This document shows positions 1 to 9,156 of a DNA stretch of 32,548 nt, one piece after another (the stretch's first letter is position 1; every line of letters begins with the position of its first letter). The position numbers and the translations under genes are program-made. The notes under the pieces are model-generated. The model saw nothing but the letters and a program-made list of their open reading frames with translations. It ran no database searches and had not been told where the DNA came from. The DNA comes from Prevotellaceae bacterium (GTDB lineage: Bacteria; Bacteroidota; Bacteroidia; Bacteroidales; UBA932): positions 1-32,548 of the forward strand of contig JAITGD010000134.1 of assembly GCA_031280885.1 (NCBI GenBank), written 5' to 3'.

Positions 1-2284
1 ATTTTCCGGTTTTTTCGGTGATATTTATAGTTTTCACGCCTTTAGCTCCACGTTTGGTGATACGGTAATCGTCCAAATCGGAACGTTTTCCGAAGCCATT
101 TTCCGACACCACCATTATATGTGTGTTATTATCAGCGCAAATCATACCAACGATTTCGTCGCTTTCTTCGATGCTCATCCCGCGCACACCTGCTCCGGTA
201 CGTCCTATGGGACGCACGTCTGATTCATTGAATCTCACTGCTTTACCTTCTCTGGCGGCCATGATTATTTCGCTTGTGCCATTGGTGAGACAGGCTTCGA
301 GCAATTCGTCGTCTTCGCGTATCGTGATGGCGTTCACACCTTTGATTCGTGGATGAGAATATTCGGCCAAACGGGTTTTCTTGATGGTGGCTCGCTTGGT
401 ACACAGCACTATATAATTATTGTTTATATACTCTTCGTCGTTTAGATTTCCGACATTCAGATAAGCCATCACCTTATCGCCTGGTTCTATATTGATTACG
501 TTTTGTATAGCTCGTCCTTTGGATGCTTTTGCACCTTCGGGAACGTCGTAAACTTTCAGCCAGAAGCATCGACCTTTCTGTGTGAAAAACAGCATAGTAC
601 TGTGCATATTGGCCACATATATATGTTCGATAAAATCCTCGTCGCGTGTGGTGCTGCCTTTGGATCCGGTGCCTCCGCGACTTTGTAAACGATACTCCGT
701 CAAAGGAGTACGCTTGATATATCCCATGTGCGATATAGTGATCACCACATTTTCGTCGGCATAGAAATCCTCCGGGTTAAACTCCTCTGCTGTAGGCATT
801 ATGCCTGTTTTACGCTCGTCGCCGAAGCGTGTTTTTACGTCAATAAGCTCATCCTTGATTATCTGCATTTGCTTAGCTTCGTCGGCAAGTATTCCCTTCA
901 ATTCTTCAATCAGTTTCATCAATTCGGCATGTTCGTTGCGTATTTTATCTCGTTCAAGACCTGTCAATTGACGTAATCGCATTTCGATAATTGCCGAAGC
1001 TTGGATTTCGCTCAATCCGAATTTTTCCATCAATCCGCTACGAGCCTCGTCGGGCGTTTTGGACGCACGTATCAGAGCGATAACTTCGTCCAAATGATCT
1101 AAGGCAATCAGCAATCCTTCAAGAATATGCACTCGTTTTTCGGCTTGCGCCAACTCGAAACGTGTACGCCGTATGATTACTTCATGTCTATGACGCACGA
1201 AATATTTGATAAGTTGCTTGAGATTAAGCTGTCGCGGACGCCCATCAACCAAAGCTATATTATTTATTGCAAAGCTCGATTGAAGTTGAGTGTATTTAAA
1301 CAAATTGTTAAGCACCACGTTAGCAACAGCGTCGAGCTTCACCTTGACGATGATTCTCATGCCCTGCCGGTCGCTTTCGTCGTTAACGTATGCAATTCCT
1401 TCGACTTTCTTTTCGGACGCCAGGTCGCCAATGCTTTCCAAAAGCACTTTTTTATTTACCTGATACGGAATTTCGCTTATCACGATTGTTTCACGACCGT
1501 TTGGAGCGACTTCGATATCGGTTTTAGCGCGGACAATCACCTTACCTCTACCCGTTTCGTAGGCCTCGCGTATGCCCTGTATTCCATATATTGTGGCTCC
1601 GGTTGGAAAATCGGGACCTTTTATATGGTGCATCAACTCTTCTGTACTAATCTCGTTATTATCTATATACGCACAGATTGCATCAACTACTTCGCGCAAA
1701 TTATGTGGAGGCATATTAGTCGCCATTCCCACGGCTATCCCTGAGGTTCCGTTGATTAGCAGCATCGGCACCTTTGCCGGCAACACTGTGGGTTCTTCCA
1801 GAGAATCGTCGAAATTAAGCTGAAAATTCACCGTATTTTTGTCGATATCTTCCAGCATTTCTTCGGCAATTTTTCTAAGTCGAGCCTCGGTGTAACGCAT
1901 TGCTGCTGGCGTATCTCCATCAAGCGAACCAAAGTTTCCCTGACCATCGACCAGCATGTAACGCATACTCCAAGGCTGAGCCAGACGAACCATTGCGTCA
2001 TAAACCGAACTATCGCCGTGAGGATGGTATTTACCAAGCACTTCGCCCACTATACGCGCCGATTTTTTATAAGGTTTACCCGAAGTCAAGCCCAAATCCG
2101 ACATTCCGAACAACACCCTTCTATGCACGGGTTTCAAGCCGTCGCGCACGTCGGGCAAGGCGCGTGAAACAATTACCGACATCGAATAATCGATATAAGC
2201 AGTTTTCATTTCCTCTTCGATATTGATTCTAATAATCCTCGAATCGGTGTCGTTAGGCTCTACAATCTCGTTGTTTTCTTCCAT
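1..2284 (-). CDS. gyrA: DNA gyrase subunit A (3' end truncated by window edge)
   Basis: Reverse-strand reading from ATG at 2284: [65 protein letters not shown]...[51 protein letters not shown]; near the left edge, C-terminal-domain motifs [17 protein letters not shown] and [13 protein letters not shown]. Not in the ORF track because there is no stop in the window. Confidence 0.97.
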   Translation of the reverse strand, partial: MEENNEIVEPNDTDSRIIRINIEEEMKTAYIDYSMSVIVSRALPDVRDGLKPVHRRVLFGMSDLGLTSGKPYKKSARIVGEVLGKYHPHGDSSVYDAMVRLAQPWSMRYMLVDGQGNFGSLDGDTPAAMRYTEARLRKIAEEMLEDIDKNTVNFQLNFDDSLEEPTVLPAKVPMLLINGTSGIAVGMATNMPPHNLREVVDAICAYIDNNEISTEELMHHIKGPDFPTGATIYGIQGIREAYETGRGKVIVRAKTDIEVAPNGRETIVISEIPYQVNKKVLLESIGDLASEKKVEGIAYVNDESDRQGMRIIVKVKLDAVANVVLNNLFKYTQLQSSFAINNIALVDGRPRQLNLKQLIKYFVRHRHEVIIRRTRFELAQAEKRVHILEGLLIALDHLDEVIALIRASKTPDEARSGLMEKFGLSEIQASAIIEMRLRQLTGLERDKIRNEHAELMKLIEELKGILADEAKQMQIIKDELIDVKTRFGDERKTGIMPTAEEFNPEDFYADENVVITISHMGYIKRTPLTEYRLQSRGGTGSKGSTTRDEDFIEHIYVANMHSTMLFFTQKGRCFWLKVYDVPEGAKASKGRAIQNVINIEPGDKVMAYLNVGNLNDEEYINNNYIVLCTKRATIKKTRLAEYSHPRIKGVNAITIREDDELLEACLTNGTSEIIMAAREGKAVRFNESDVRPIGRTGAGVRGMSIEESDEIVGMICADNNTHIMVVSENGFGKRSDLDDYRITKRGAKGVKTINITEKTGK

Positions 2285-2305
2285 TTTTTATCGTTTATAT
2301 CCAAA

Positions 2306-2330
2306 TAATATCCTTTTTATCAGGATATTA
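2306..2330. repeat. Perfect inverted repeat TAATATCC-9 nt-GGATATTA in the gyrA leader
   Basis: Direct reading: taatatcc (2306-2313), ggatatta (2323-2330). Confidence 0.6.
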
Positions 2331-2392
2331 AGTTCACGCATCGCGCTATTTACAAGCCGCTAAATTAATAAAAATTTCGTAATCTGATTCTA

Positions 2393-2427
2393 TCTGCCTC
2401 AAAAAATATTTCCAGCACTCAGGCAGA
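2393..2427. repeat. Inverted repeat TCTGCCT-21 nt-AGGCAGA between the PUL and gyrA
   Basis: Direct reading: tctgcct (2393-2399), aggcaga (2421-2427). Confidence 0.5.
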
Positions 2428-2457
2428 GCAGAGCGTATTTTCGCTATTTCGATTTCG

Positions 2458-2465
2458 CAAAGTTA
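2458..2465 (-). promoter_or_regulatory. Putative Bacteroidetes-type -7 element (TAACTTTG, matches TANNTTTG) upstream of gyrA
   Basis: Plus strand 'caaagtta' at 2458-2465; lies just downstream of the stop of the last PUL gene and about 175 bp upstream of gyrA. No convincing -33 TTTG at the right spacing. Confidence 0.4.
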
Positions 2466-2472
2466 CAGTATA

Positions 2473-5202
2473 TCAGTGCTTAAATGCGGCTTCAAGCTCC
2501 TTGAATGTGATACTTTGCTGCGGATCGAAATCAGCAGAGGCCATGTAACGATTTAAAGAAAACCTCAATTGACGTGAAACATGATTATCGATATTTAGAT
2601 CGGAACTGCAAAACAGTAATTTTCCTGTTCCGATTTTTGCTTCGAATATCAAACCCAAATTACGGTTTTTATAAAAATTGTCAATCATTCTAACAATTGG
2701 AGTAATGTTTTGCAATGAATCAAGAATAAGTGTAGTTGAATTTTTACAAATGTCGCGCCATTGCCAATTGGAATGACTTTCAGTCGGAAAATCCTTTAAT
2801 GCAGGATGATTGGGGTCGCATAAAATTCCCATCGTGCCTGCTTGATCAGGAAAATGAACAGGACTCCAAAATACTTGTACAAATTTTCCTTCAAGTCCAT
2901 TAATCGCTTTTTTATCAGGATTAAGCAATACATTTTTTCCGTTTTCCAAAGCCGATTTGGCTTCGTCAAAATTGCGAGTATATAATATCTTTTCTTCGTG
3001 AATATCAATATTTTGTGGATATACCCAAATTTCCCATGAATTGCTGTGTTGAGTATTTTCAAGTAAAATGTTTAATTTCAGCTTTTCGGCTTTTTCTATT
3101 GATGATAAATTTACTGAAATTGTTCCTGCTTGAAAATTATTTCCTGTAATTATGTTGGTTTTTGAAAATTTTCCTTCTGCAATTGTTCTGCCGTCATAAC
3201 CAGCAAGTTTCCATAAGAGAACAATTCCATGCAATTCAGAGTTACTGAAATTTGCTATTTCAACTTTTGCTTCGAATGTCTCCGTATTACTGTAAACTGC
3301 TTTATCAAAGCGCACTAATGGAACTACCGAAGAACAAAAATTACGAAATTTTTCAGGAGAAATCAATCCTTTGCTTTCCCAGAAAGCGTCGAGCAGACCA
3401 ACTAAAGCCGTTCCCTGTCCCGGGAAATCGTGAAGATCAAGCAATTGAAATCCACTAAGATTAGGAGTTTTTAAAGCGCGTTCTATTTCTTCTTTATATA
3501 AAATAGCTGCCAATTTTCCGCTCGCGTTCAGATAAGCATCTGCCTCATTCAGACGGCCTTTCTTTGTGAGGTCATTTTTTACTGAAATAAAATTCAATGG
3601 AATTAAATTTCCTGTATATTTATCTATCTCTTTTAGATTTGGATATACGCTGTATTGTCCGATTTCGTGCGTGATTACAGGAACTTTCACACTGTCGATA
3701 GCAGCACTGTAATCATTCACAAAATTAGCCGGATAAGAGTCAAAAACACCCTGTCCGCGTATCCATCCTTTTTTAGTCCATTGCGAAACCCAAAAATCAT
3801 CGTGAGTTTCAGGCCAAATTCCGTGATTTTTTTCAAAAGTAAATGTAGTTGTAGTATAAAGTCTGCGAGAATCTTTGTCTTTAAGGCTCAATATCAAGCT
3901 ATCCAATACATAAAAATCACCCTGTAATTCGTTTCCCAAACTAAAAAAACAAAATGAGGGATGATTTCCGTAGGTTTTTATTATACGTTCGGCTTCTTTA
4001 AATAAAAAATTTACAGTTTTTTTATCTTCTCCTACTGTTAAAACCCAAAGAGGCAGTTCTATCTGAAGATAAATTCCAGCTTCATCGGCTGCTTCGAAGG
4101 CCGCTTTTGGAGGACACCACGAGTGAAATCGAAGATGGTTTAAGCCATACTCTTTTGCTGTGTCGAAAATTTTTCTCCATGATACTTTATCCGCAGGAGG
4201 ATAACCTTTTAATGGAAAAATGCAACACTCCAGAGTTCCGCGCAAAAAAATTCTTCTATTATTTATATGTAATAACGAATTTTTGGAATGAATTTTTCTG
4301 ATTCCGAAAGTTTCCTTTCTTATATCTTGAAAATTTTTTGTTCTTAATTCTACTTCAAGTTCATATAAATCAGGATTAAACTCATCCCATAACTTTGGAT
4401 TTTCAAGAGGATAGTAAAATTTTATTTTATTACCGGTTAATTTTGTTTTTTTTTCAGGTAAAATTTGACCGTTTTTTTCTTTTACTTTGAAAATTATATC
4501 TCCTTCTTCATTCTCGACATTTCCGGCTATATCTAATTCTATTTTAATGCGCAAGGAATCTATTTCCGGCTCGATACGAATGTTTTCCACATATATTTTG
4601 TCGCTTGCTTTTAGAAAAATTTTTCCAATTATCCCATTCCACATTGTTTGCGTTTCATTTGTGTAGGCGTGCGCCATATTTCGGATGGAAATATCATGCT
4701 TTTTGCGATTATCTATTCTGATTGTCAGACTATGTTCTCCTTTATTAAGCAAGCCTGTCAAATTAAATTCATGCGGACTTACAAGACTTTCATTTTCTTC
4801 ATCAAGTTTTTTCCCATCTATCCATACGCTTGAATTCCAAATCACTCTTTCAAGATTTAAAGTGATATGTTTATTTTTCCAATCGCAAGGAACAGTTATT
4901 TTTCGCGAATACCATGCAATTCCAACATAATCGAATTTTCTTTTCAGATTAAGAAATATTTCTTTATCCATCGAAGGTTCAAGCGTACATGGATTTCCAT
5001 AACCGCCATCACAAAGAGTTCCAGGCAAAGTAATTTCGTCAGTAAAAATTTTATTGAACCATTCTTCTTCAATGCCTTTATCAAGACTGTCAAGAGCAAT
5101 TTTCCATATTCCTGATAAATCAATTTGATTATCCGAATTAGAACATGAAAAAACAAATGGCGTCAAAATCAGCAAAATAACTATAAACTTTCTACGTATC
5201 AT
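2473..5202 (-). CDS. Large GH2-like glycoside hydrolase, predicted lipoprotein
   Basis: 909 aa; lipobox-like FVFSC|SNSDN; sugar-binding domain (LSGIWKIALDS, AWYSRKITVP, NLERVIWNSSVWIDGK), TIM-barrel motifs LRFHSWCPPKAAFEAADEAGIYLQIE, FFSLGNEL (acid/base candidate), VPVITHEIGQYSVYP (nucleophile candidate). Confidence 0.85.
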   Translation of the reverse strand: MIRRKFIVILLILTPFVFSCSNSDNQIDLSGIWKIALDSLDKGIEEEWFNKIFTDEITLPGTLCDGGYGNPCTLEPSMDKEIFLNLKRKFDYVGIAWYSRKITVPCDWKNKHITLNLERVIWNSSVWIDGKKLDEENESLVSPHEFNLTGLLNKGEHSLTIRIDNRKKHDISIRNMAHAYTNETQTMWNGIIGKIFLKASDKIYVENIRIEPEIDSLRIKIELDIAGNVENEEGDIIFKVKEKNGQILPEKKTKLTGNKIKFYYPLENPKLWDEFNPDLYELEVELRTKNFQDIRKETFGIRKIHSKNSLLHINNRRIFLRGTLECCIFPLKGYPPADKVSWRKIFDTAKEYGLNHLRFHSWCPPKAAFEAADEAGIYLQIELPLWVLTVGEDKKTVNFLFKEAERIIKTYGNHPSFCFFSLGNELQGDFYVLDSLILSLKDKDSRRLYTTTTFTFEKNHGIWPETHDDFWVSQWTKKGWIRGQGVFDSYPANFVNDYSAAIDSVKVPVITHEIGQYSVYPNLKEIDKYTGNLIPLNFISVKNDLTKKGRLNEADAYLNASGKLAAILYKEEIERALKTPNLSGFQLLDLHDFPGQGTALVGLLDAFWESKGLISPEKFRNFCSSVVPLVRFDKAVYSNTETFEAKVEIANFSNSELHGIVLLWKLAGYDGRTIAEGKFSKTNIITGNNFQAGTISVNLSSIEKAEKLKLNILLENTQHSNSWEIWVYPQNIDIHEEKILYTRNFDEAKSALENGKNVLLNPDKKAINGLEGKFVQVFWSPVHFPDQAGTMGILCDPNHPALKDFPTESHSNWQWRDICKNSTTLILDSLQNITPIVRMIDNFYKNRNLGLIFEAKIGTGKLLFCSSDLNIDNHVSRQLRFSLNRYMASADFDPQQSITFKELEAAFKH

Positions 5203-5245
5203 GTTTTTTGAATTTATTTAAAATTATATTTATTAATATTTATCT

Positions 5246-7165
5246 TCAATTAAGAAACTTCCAATCGGTTTTAATCTTTATATTTTTGTCTTTCACGCGA
5301 ATTATCAATGGATAACAAAGATTTAAAATCTGTGCTTTGTCGATGGCAGTGTTTCGTGGTGGAATACCCGGAGCTTCTCCAATAAATATTTCAAAATTTG
5401 ACGATTTTAATGGCTGTATTTTTATTCTTGTCCCATCGGAAAACAAGAGATTTATGAATTTTTTTGCATTGATTTTCTGCACATTTGAAATGCGTTTATA
5501 GACCGGAGCATCGTCAAGAAATGTTTTTTCGGTACTGTATGAAAAATCAGGTTTTTCGTTAAAAATTAACACATAATCGTATTGATGCAAGTCTTTTGAT
5601 GATGCTGTAAAAAAATCAGTTAATAAATTTTTTGCAAAGTTTAGACTTCGTTTCATATATACTCCATGATATGCTTCGGCCGATTCACATTCCACAAAAG
5701 CTCCGTCGGCATAAGTTTTAAAAGACAGTAATTTACCTTCGGTTTCGCACTGATCTTTTGCATCAACTGTTAATGTGCTGTGCGAAAGTGTTTTTCTATA
5801 CCACTGTTTATAGTCGAGAAGTCCATAAGCAGGTGTTCCCATATCTGTAACAAGCTCTTTTTTACCATTATGAACGGTGATTGACAATTTATCAGGATGC
5901 CCGTGACCGCCGCCATGAATACCATATTTTAATACAGCTGTTTTTTCTCCGGAACGAAGTACTGCAACTCCAATATTTTCAAAACATACCGAAGGTATTG
6001 CATGTATTTTTGATGCGGGTTTTATATTTTCATCATTTAGCAAAGATTCGACAAAATTTCTTTCCGTATGTCTGTAAGTCTGTTCAAGTATATTAAAAAA
6101 AAACGGATCTTTACTGTACCTCATGTATGCAATTTCGTATAATCCAGCTTGTTCAGTGAGTGATTCGCCATACCATCCGTCATTATGTGCCGGGAAAAAT
6201 AAATTAGAATAAACGCCAAGTGCAGGTGAAGCAAACATACTGTAAAGTTTTTTATCGAAAAGATTTATATTACGACAGCGAAGAGCATCGGCAGATAAAA
6301 GCATGGCTCTCAGTGGATAATAATGATATATCGGAGAGCCTTCATTCCACCATCCATCGTTTTTGACATATTGTTTCATTAAATTATAGTATCCGCATCT
6401 CGGATCATTCAATGCGATATCTATAATACTGTCATTTTGAAGGGCTACACCCAAAGCAATCAATCCGCTGTTGTGCCAGACTTGCCAATTATTGCTACCT
6501 TTACGATTTAGAAGCATTTGCGCACATATTTTAAGGTACCCGTTTTCTATTTTTTTGACTTGATTTTCTGTCATTACCTGTTTTGCAATGAAATATGCTC
6601 TTGCCGACTCACTTGCCCAGACTGCTTCATCCAAACTTTGGCCAAACATTCGTCCTCCCCAGGCCGCATTTGCAATACGGTTGGTATTATGCTCCATATA
6701 TGTCGGATACTTAGATGAATAGTCCAACATCATGTCCCTGATGTAAGCGGCATACAAAGTATCTTTTGTGATAAGATAAAGATACATCGATGCGGTCAAA
6801 TAATTCAGATTTTCGGCATGAACTCTATTTATCCATGCCCAATCGAAACTATTATTATTTTCCCAAAATTCCTTACAATGACCACAATAATGAGAATATG
6901 GAGAGTCCCAATCAAATTCAAAAAAAACATTGTGTTTCGGACAAAAATAATGGTGGAGATGGCCTCCCTCCATCAAAGGAACTCGAAGAGAATGTTTTCG
7001 GCGGTCGTTTACTTTTTGTTTCAGACCCTCAATAATTCGCTTTCCAAACTCTGTTTTTGAATTATTTTCAAGGATTTTCAAATCTTCGTTCGTAAAAAAA
7101 TAATATCCCTTTTGAGCATTGGTAAAGAATGGAATAAATAAAAAAAGTATTATAAATTTTTTCAT
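5246..7165 (-). CDS. Heparinase II/III-like family protein (candidate polysaccharide lyase)
   Basis: 639 aa with signal peptide (MKKFIILFLFIPFFTNAQ); alpha-barrel region with NNWQVWHNSGLIALG and GSPIYHYYPLRAML; C-terminal sheet motif HGGGHGHPDKLSITVHNGKKELVTDMGTPAYG typical of heparinase II/III-like proteins. Confidence 0.8.
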   Translation of the reverse strand: MKKFIILFLFIPFFTNAQKGYYFFTNEDLKILENNSKTEFGKRIIEGLKQKVNDRRKHSLRVPLMEGGHLHHYFCPKHNVFFEFDWDSPYSHYCGHCKEFWENNNSFDWAWINRVHAENLNYLTASMYLYLITKDTLYAAYIRDMMLDYSSKYPTYMEHNTNRIANAAWGGRMFGQSLDEAVWASESARAYFIAKQVMTENQVKKIENGYLKICAQMLLNRKGSNNWQVWHNSGLIALGVALQNDSIIDIALNDPRCGYYNLMKQYVKNDGWWNEGSPIYHYYPLRAMLLSADALRCRNINLFDKKLYSMFASPALGVYSNLFFPAHNDGWYGESLTEQAGLYEIAYMRYSKDPFFFNILEQTYRHTERNFVESLLNDENIKPASKIHAIPSVCFENIGVAVLRSGEKTAVLKYGIHGGGHGHPDKLSITVHNGKKELVTDMGTPAYGLLDYKQWYRKTLSHSTLTVDAKDQCETEGKLLSFKTYADGAFVECESAEAYHGVYMKRSLNFAKNLLTDFFTASSKDLHQYDYVLIFNEKPDFSYSTEKTFLDDAPVYKRISNVQKINAKKFINLLFSDGTRIKIQPLKSSNFEIFIGEAPGIPPRNTAIDKAQILNLCYPLIIRVKDKNIKIKTDWKFLN

Positions 7166-7168
7166 AAT

Positions 7169-9145
7169 CTAATATATTACTGCAATATTTCCGTCAGGTC
7201 TAATTACTTTTACTTCAGGCTTTACATCAGGATTTAGCTCGTCAATGAAAGCGCTGAATTTTTCTCCCGGTTTTAATATAGGTAAAATTAATTCTTTTGC
7301 ATTTCCTGAAAATGTTTTCCAGACTAATTTATAATTTTTTAAAGAATAACTCGGTAAACTGTTTTTTACAGCTAAAACAATTTCAGCCTCTTCGCCTGAA
7401 ACTGAATGATTAAGCGATTCAAAATAAACCGGAGATACAAGATTTTTATACACATCAAATGAAGTTTTTTTTCCAAACCATTGATCTGTTAATCCATGTA
7501 CTCGCTGTTGATAACGGCCCTTGCCCGACTCGCCGAAATGCGTTCGATAATCGTTTAAACTGAAATAAATACATCCAAATATGAAAGCATTTTTAGCCCA
7601 CATATCATAGTGGTAGGCCATATCGGTGATTCTTCGAGAGTCTCCTCCGGTGTGGGCAGGTTCGCAGAGACCATTTTCAGTTATTAGTAAAGGACGGCCT
7701 TTCAATGCTTTATCCTTTATTGTTTTAAGTATTTCCGGGGCTTCTTCATTTCTTTTCCCGTGCCAAGTGCCGACGTAATCGTTCCATGTCGGAATATCGG
7801 CCATTAATGATTCGTCCTTATCCAAAGCCTTTGGAATGTTATTTGAAACAACTGTTACAAAGGCATTTGTATTCCATGAACGGGCGTGATCAATCAAAGT
7901 TTTATAGTTGTCCTTATTTGTATTTGTAAAAACCTCATTGCTAACTCCCCACGAAAAAATTGAAGGATGATTAAAGTCTCTTTCAATCATTAAATCAATT
8001 TGTTTTTTAGCCAATTCCAGCATTTCATAGCTTAGATTTCCAGGCTCTTGCCACCATGGAATTTCCTGCTGAATTAATATTCCTTTTTCATCCGACAGAT
8101 CTAATATTCGAGAATCCTGTTGCCAATGGAAACGACTTATTACACAATTTAATTCTTTTATCAAATTTATTGCATTGCTCATAATTTCAAATGGTTCAGC
8201 CATTCCATATTTTGGATGACTGCCTGGCATATATTCAATACCAGGTAAACGAACTGCTTCGTCGTTAAGATATAATTTTTCATCTTTTATTTCTATTTTT
8301 CTAAATCCGAATTGTGTACGATAAGTATCTGTAATATTTTGATTATAAGCTATATTTATTTTTAAGGTGTAGAGTTCCGGTTGGTCAAAATGCCACAATT
8401 TTATATTTTCAAAATTAAAAAATGCAGTGAAAATATTATTTTTTGCTTCAAGCTCTAAGGTTTTTGATAAAACGGTTTTATCCGATTTATTTTCAGTACA
8501 GATAAAAGTAAAAGTTGCTTTATTTATTTTTTCTTCCCAGGTTTTAATCCGTATTTCTGTCGCAGCCGAAAGTTCTGCAACATTAACATCTGTTTTTACA
8601 TGAGCATAACGTATTGATGGTCTTTTGGTAATTATTAAATTCACCGGACGAATTATTCCCCCATCGTTATTCCAGTCAAATTTTTTTCTGTATGGAAACG
8701 AATAATCGCTAAACTCATTATTTACCGAAATAATAATCTTATTTAAAGAACCATATTGTAAAAATTTTGTGATATCAAAAGAAAAAGGAGTATATCCCGA
8801 TCCTATATTTTTCCCAATTTCTCGACCATTTATGTAAAGCGTTGAATTTCTGTTGACAGCTTCGAAACAAATTCGTATAGAACTTCCTTTCCATTCTGAA
8901 GGAATTTCAATTTCTTTTTGATACCATGCGGTTTTGAAGCATCTTTCCAATCCATCTTCTATGTTCCATGTATGTGGAACAGTAACAGTTCGCGTATCGG
9001 TCAAGCCCTTGTGCCACAATTTGTGAGCGAGGCTGTCATCCTCGAGTTTAAATTGCCATTCTCCGTTCAAAGAAAGTTCGATATGCTGCCCTGTTGCAAA
9101 TATTTTTGCAAACAAAAAAACTATGATAATAAAAATTCGTCGCAT
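7169..9145 (-). CDS. GH2-family beta-glycosidase (beta-galactosidase/glucuronidase-like), compact
   Basis: 658 aa, signal peptide; LSLNGEWQFKLED, VPHTWNIEDG, AWYQKEIEIP, RFHWQQD, FSWGVSNEVF (acid/base NE), LLITENG (nucleophile). Confidence 0.88.
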   Translation of the reverse strand: MRRIFIIIVFLFAKIFATGQHIELSLNGEWQFKLEDDSLAHKLWHKGLTDTRTVTVPHTWNIEDGLERCFKTAWYQKEIEIPSEWKGSSIRICFEAVNRNSTLYINGREIGKNIGSGYTPFSFDITKFLQYGSLNKIIISVNNEFSDYSFPYRKKFDWNNDGGIIRPVNLIITKRPSIRYAHVKTDVNVAELSAATEIRIKTWEEKINKATFTFICTENKSDKTVLSKTLELEAKNNIFTAFFNFENIKLWHFDQPELYTLKINIAYNQNITDTYRTQFGFRKIEIKDEKLYLNDEAVRLPGIEYMPGSHPKYGMAEPFEIMSNAINLIKELNCVISRFHWQQDSRILDLSDEKGILIQQEIPWWQEPGNLSYEMLELAKKQIDLMIERDFNHPSIFSWGVSNEVFTNTNKDNYKTLIDHARSWNTNAFVTVVSNNIPKALDKDESLMADIPTWNDYVGTWHGKRNEEAPEILKTIKDKALKGRPLLITENGLCEPAHTGGDSRRITDMAYHYDMWAKNAFIFGCIYFSLNDYRTHFGESGKGRYQQRVHGLTDQWFGKKTSFDVYKNLVSPVYFESLNHSVSGEEAEIVLAVKNSLPSYSLKNYKLVWKTFSGNAKELILPILKPGEKFSAFIDELNPDVKPEVKVIRPDGNIAVIY

Positions 9146-9156
9146 ACAAACAGTTT

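Noticed and set aside
1127-1744. 205-aa plus-strand ORF
   Set aside because: Antisense to gyrA, which has clear motifs throughout this span.
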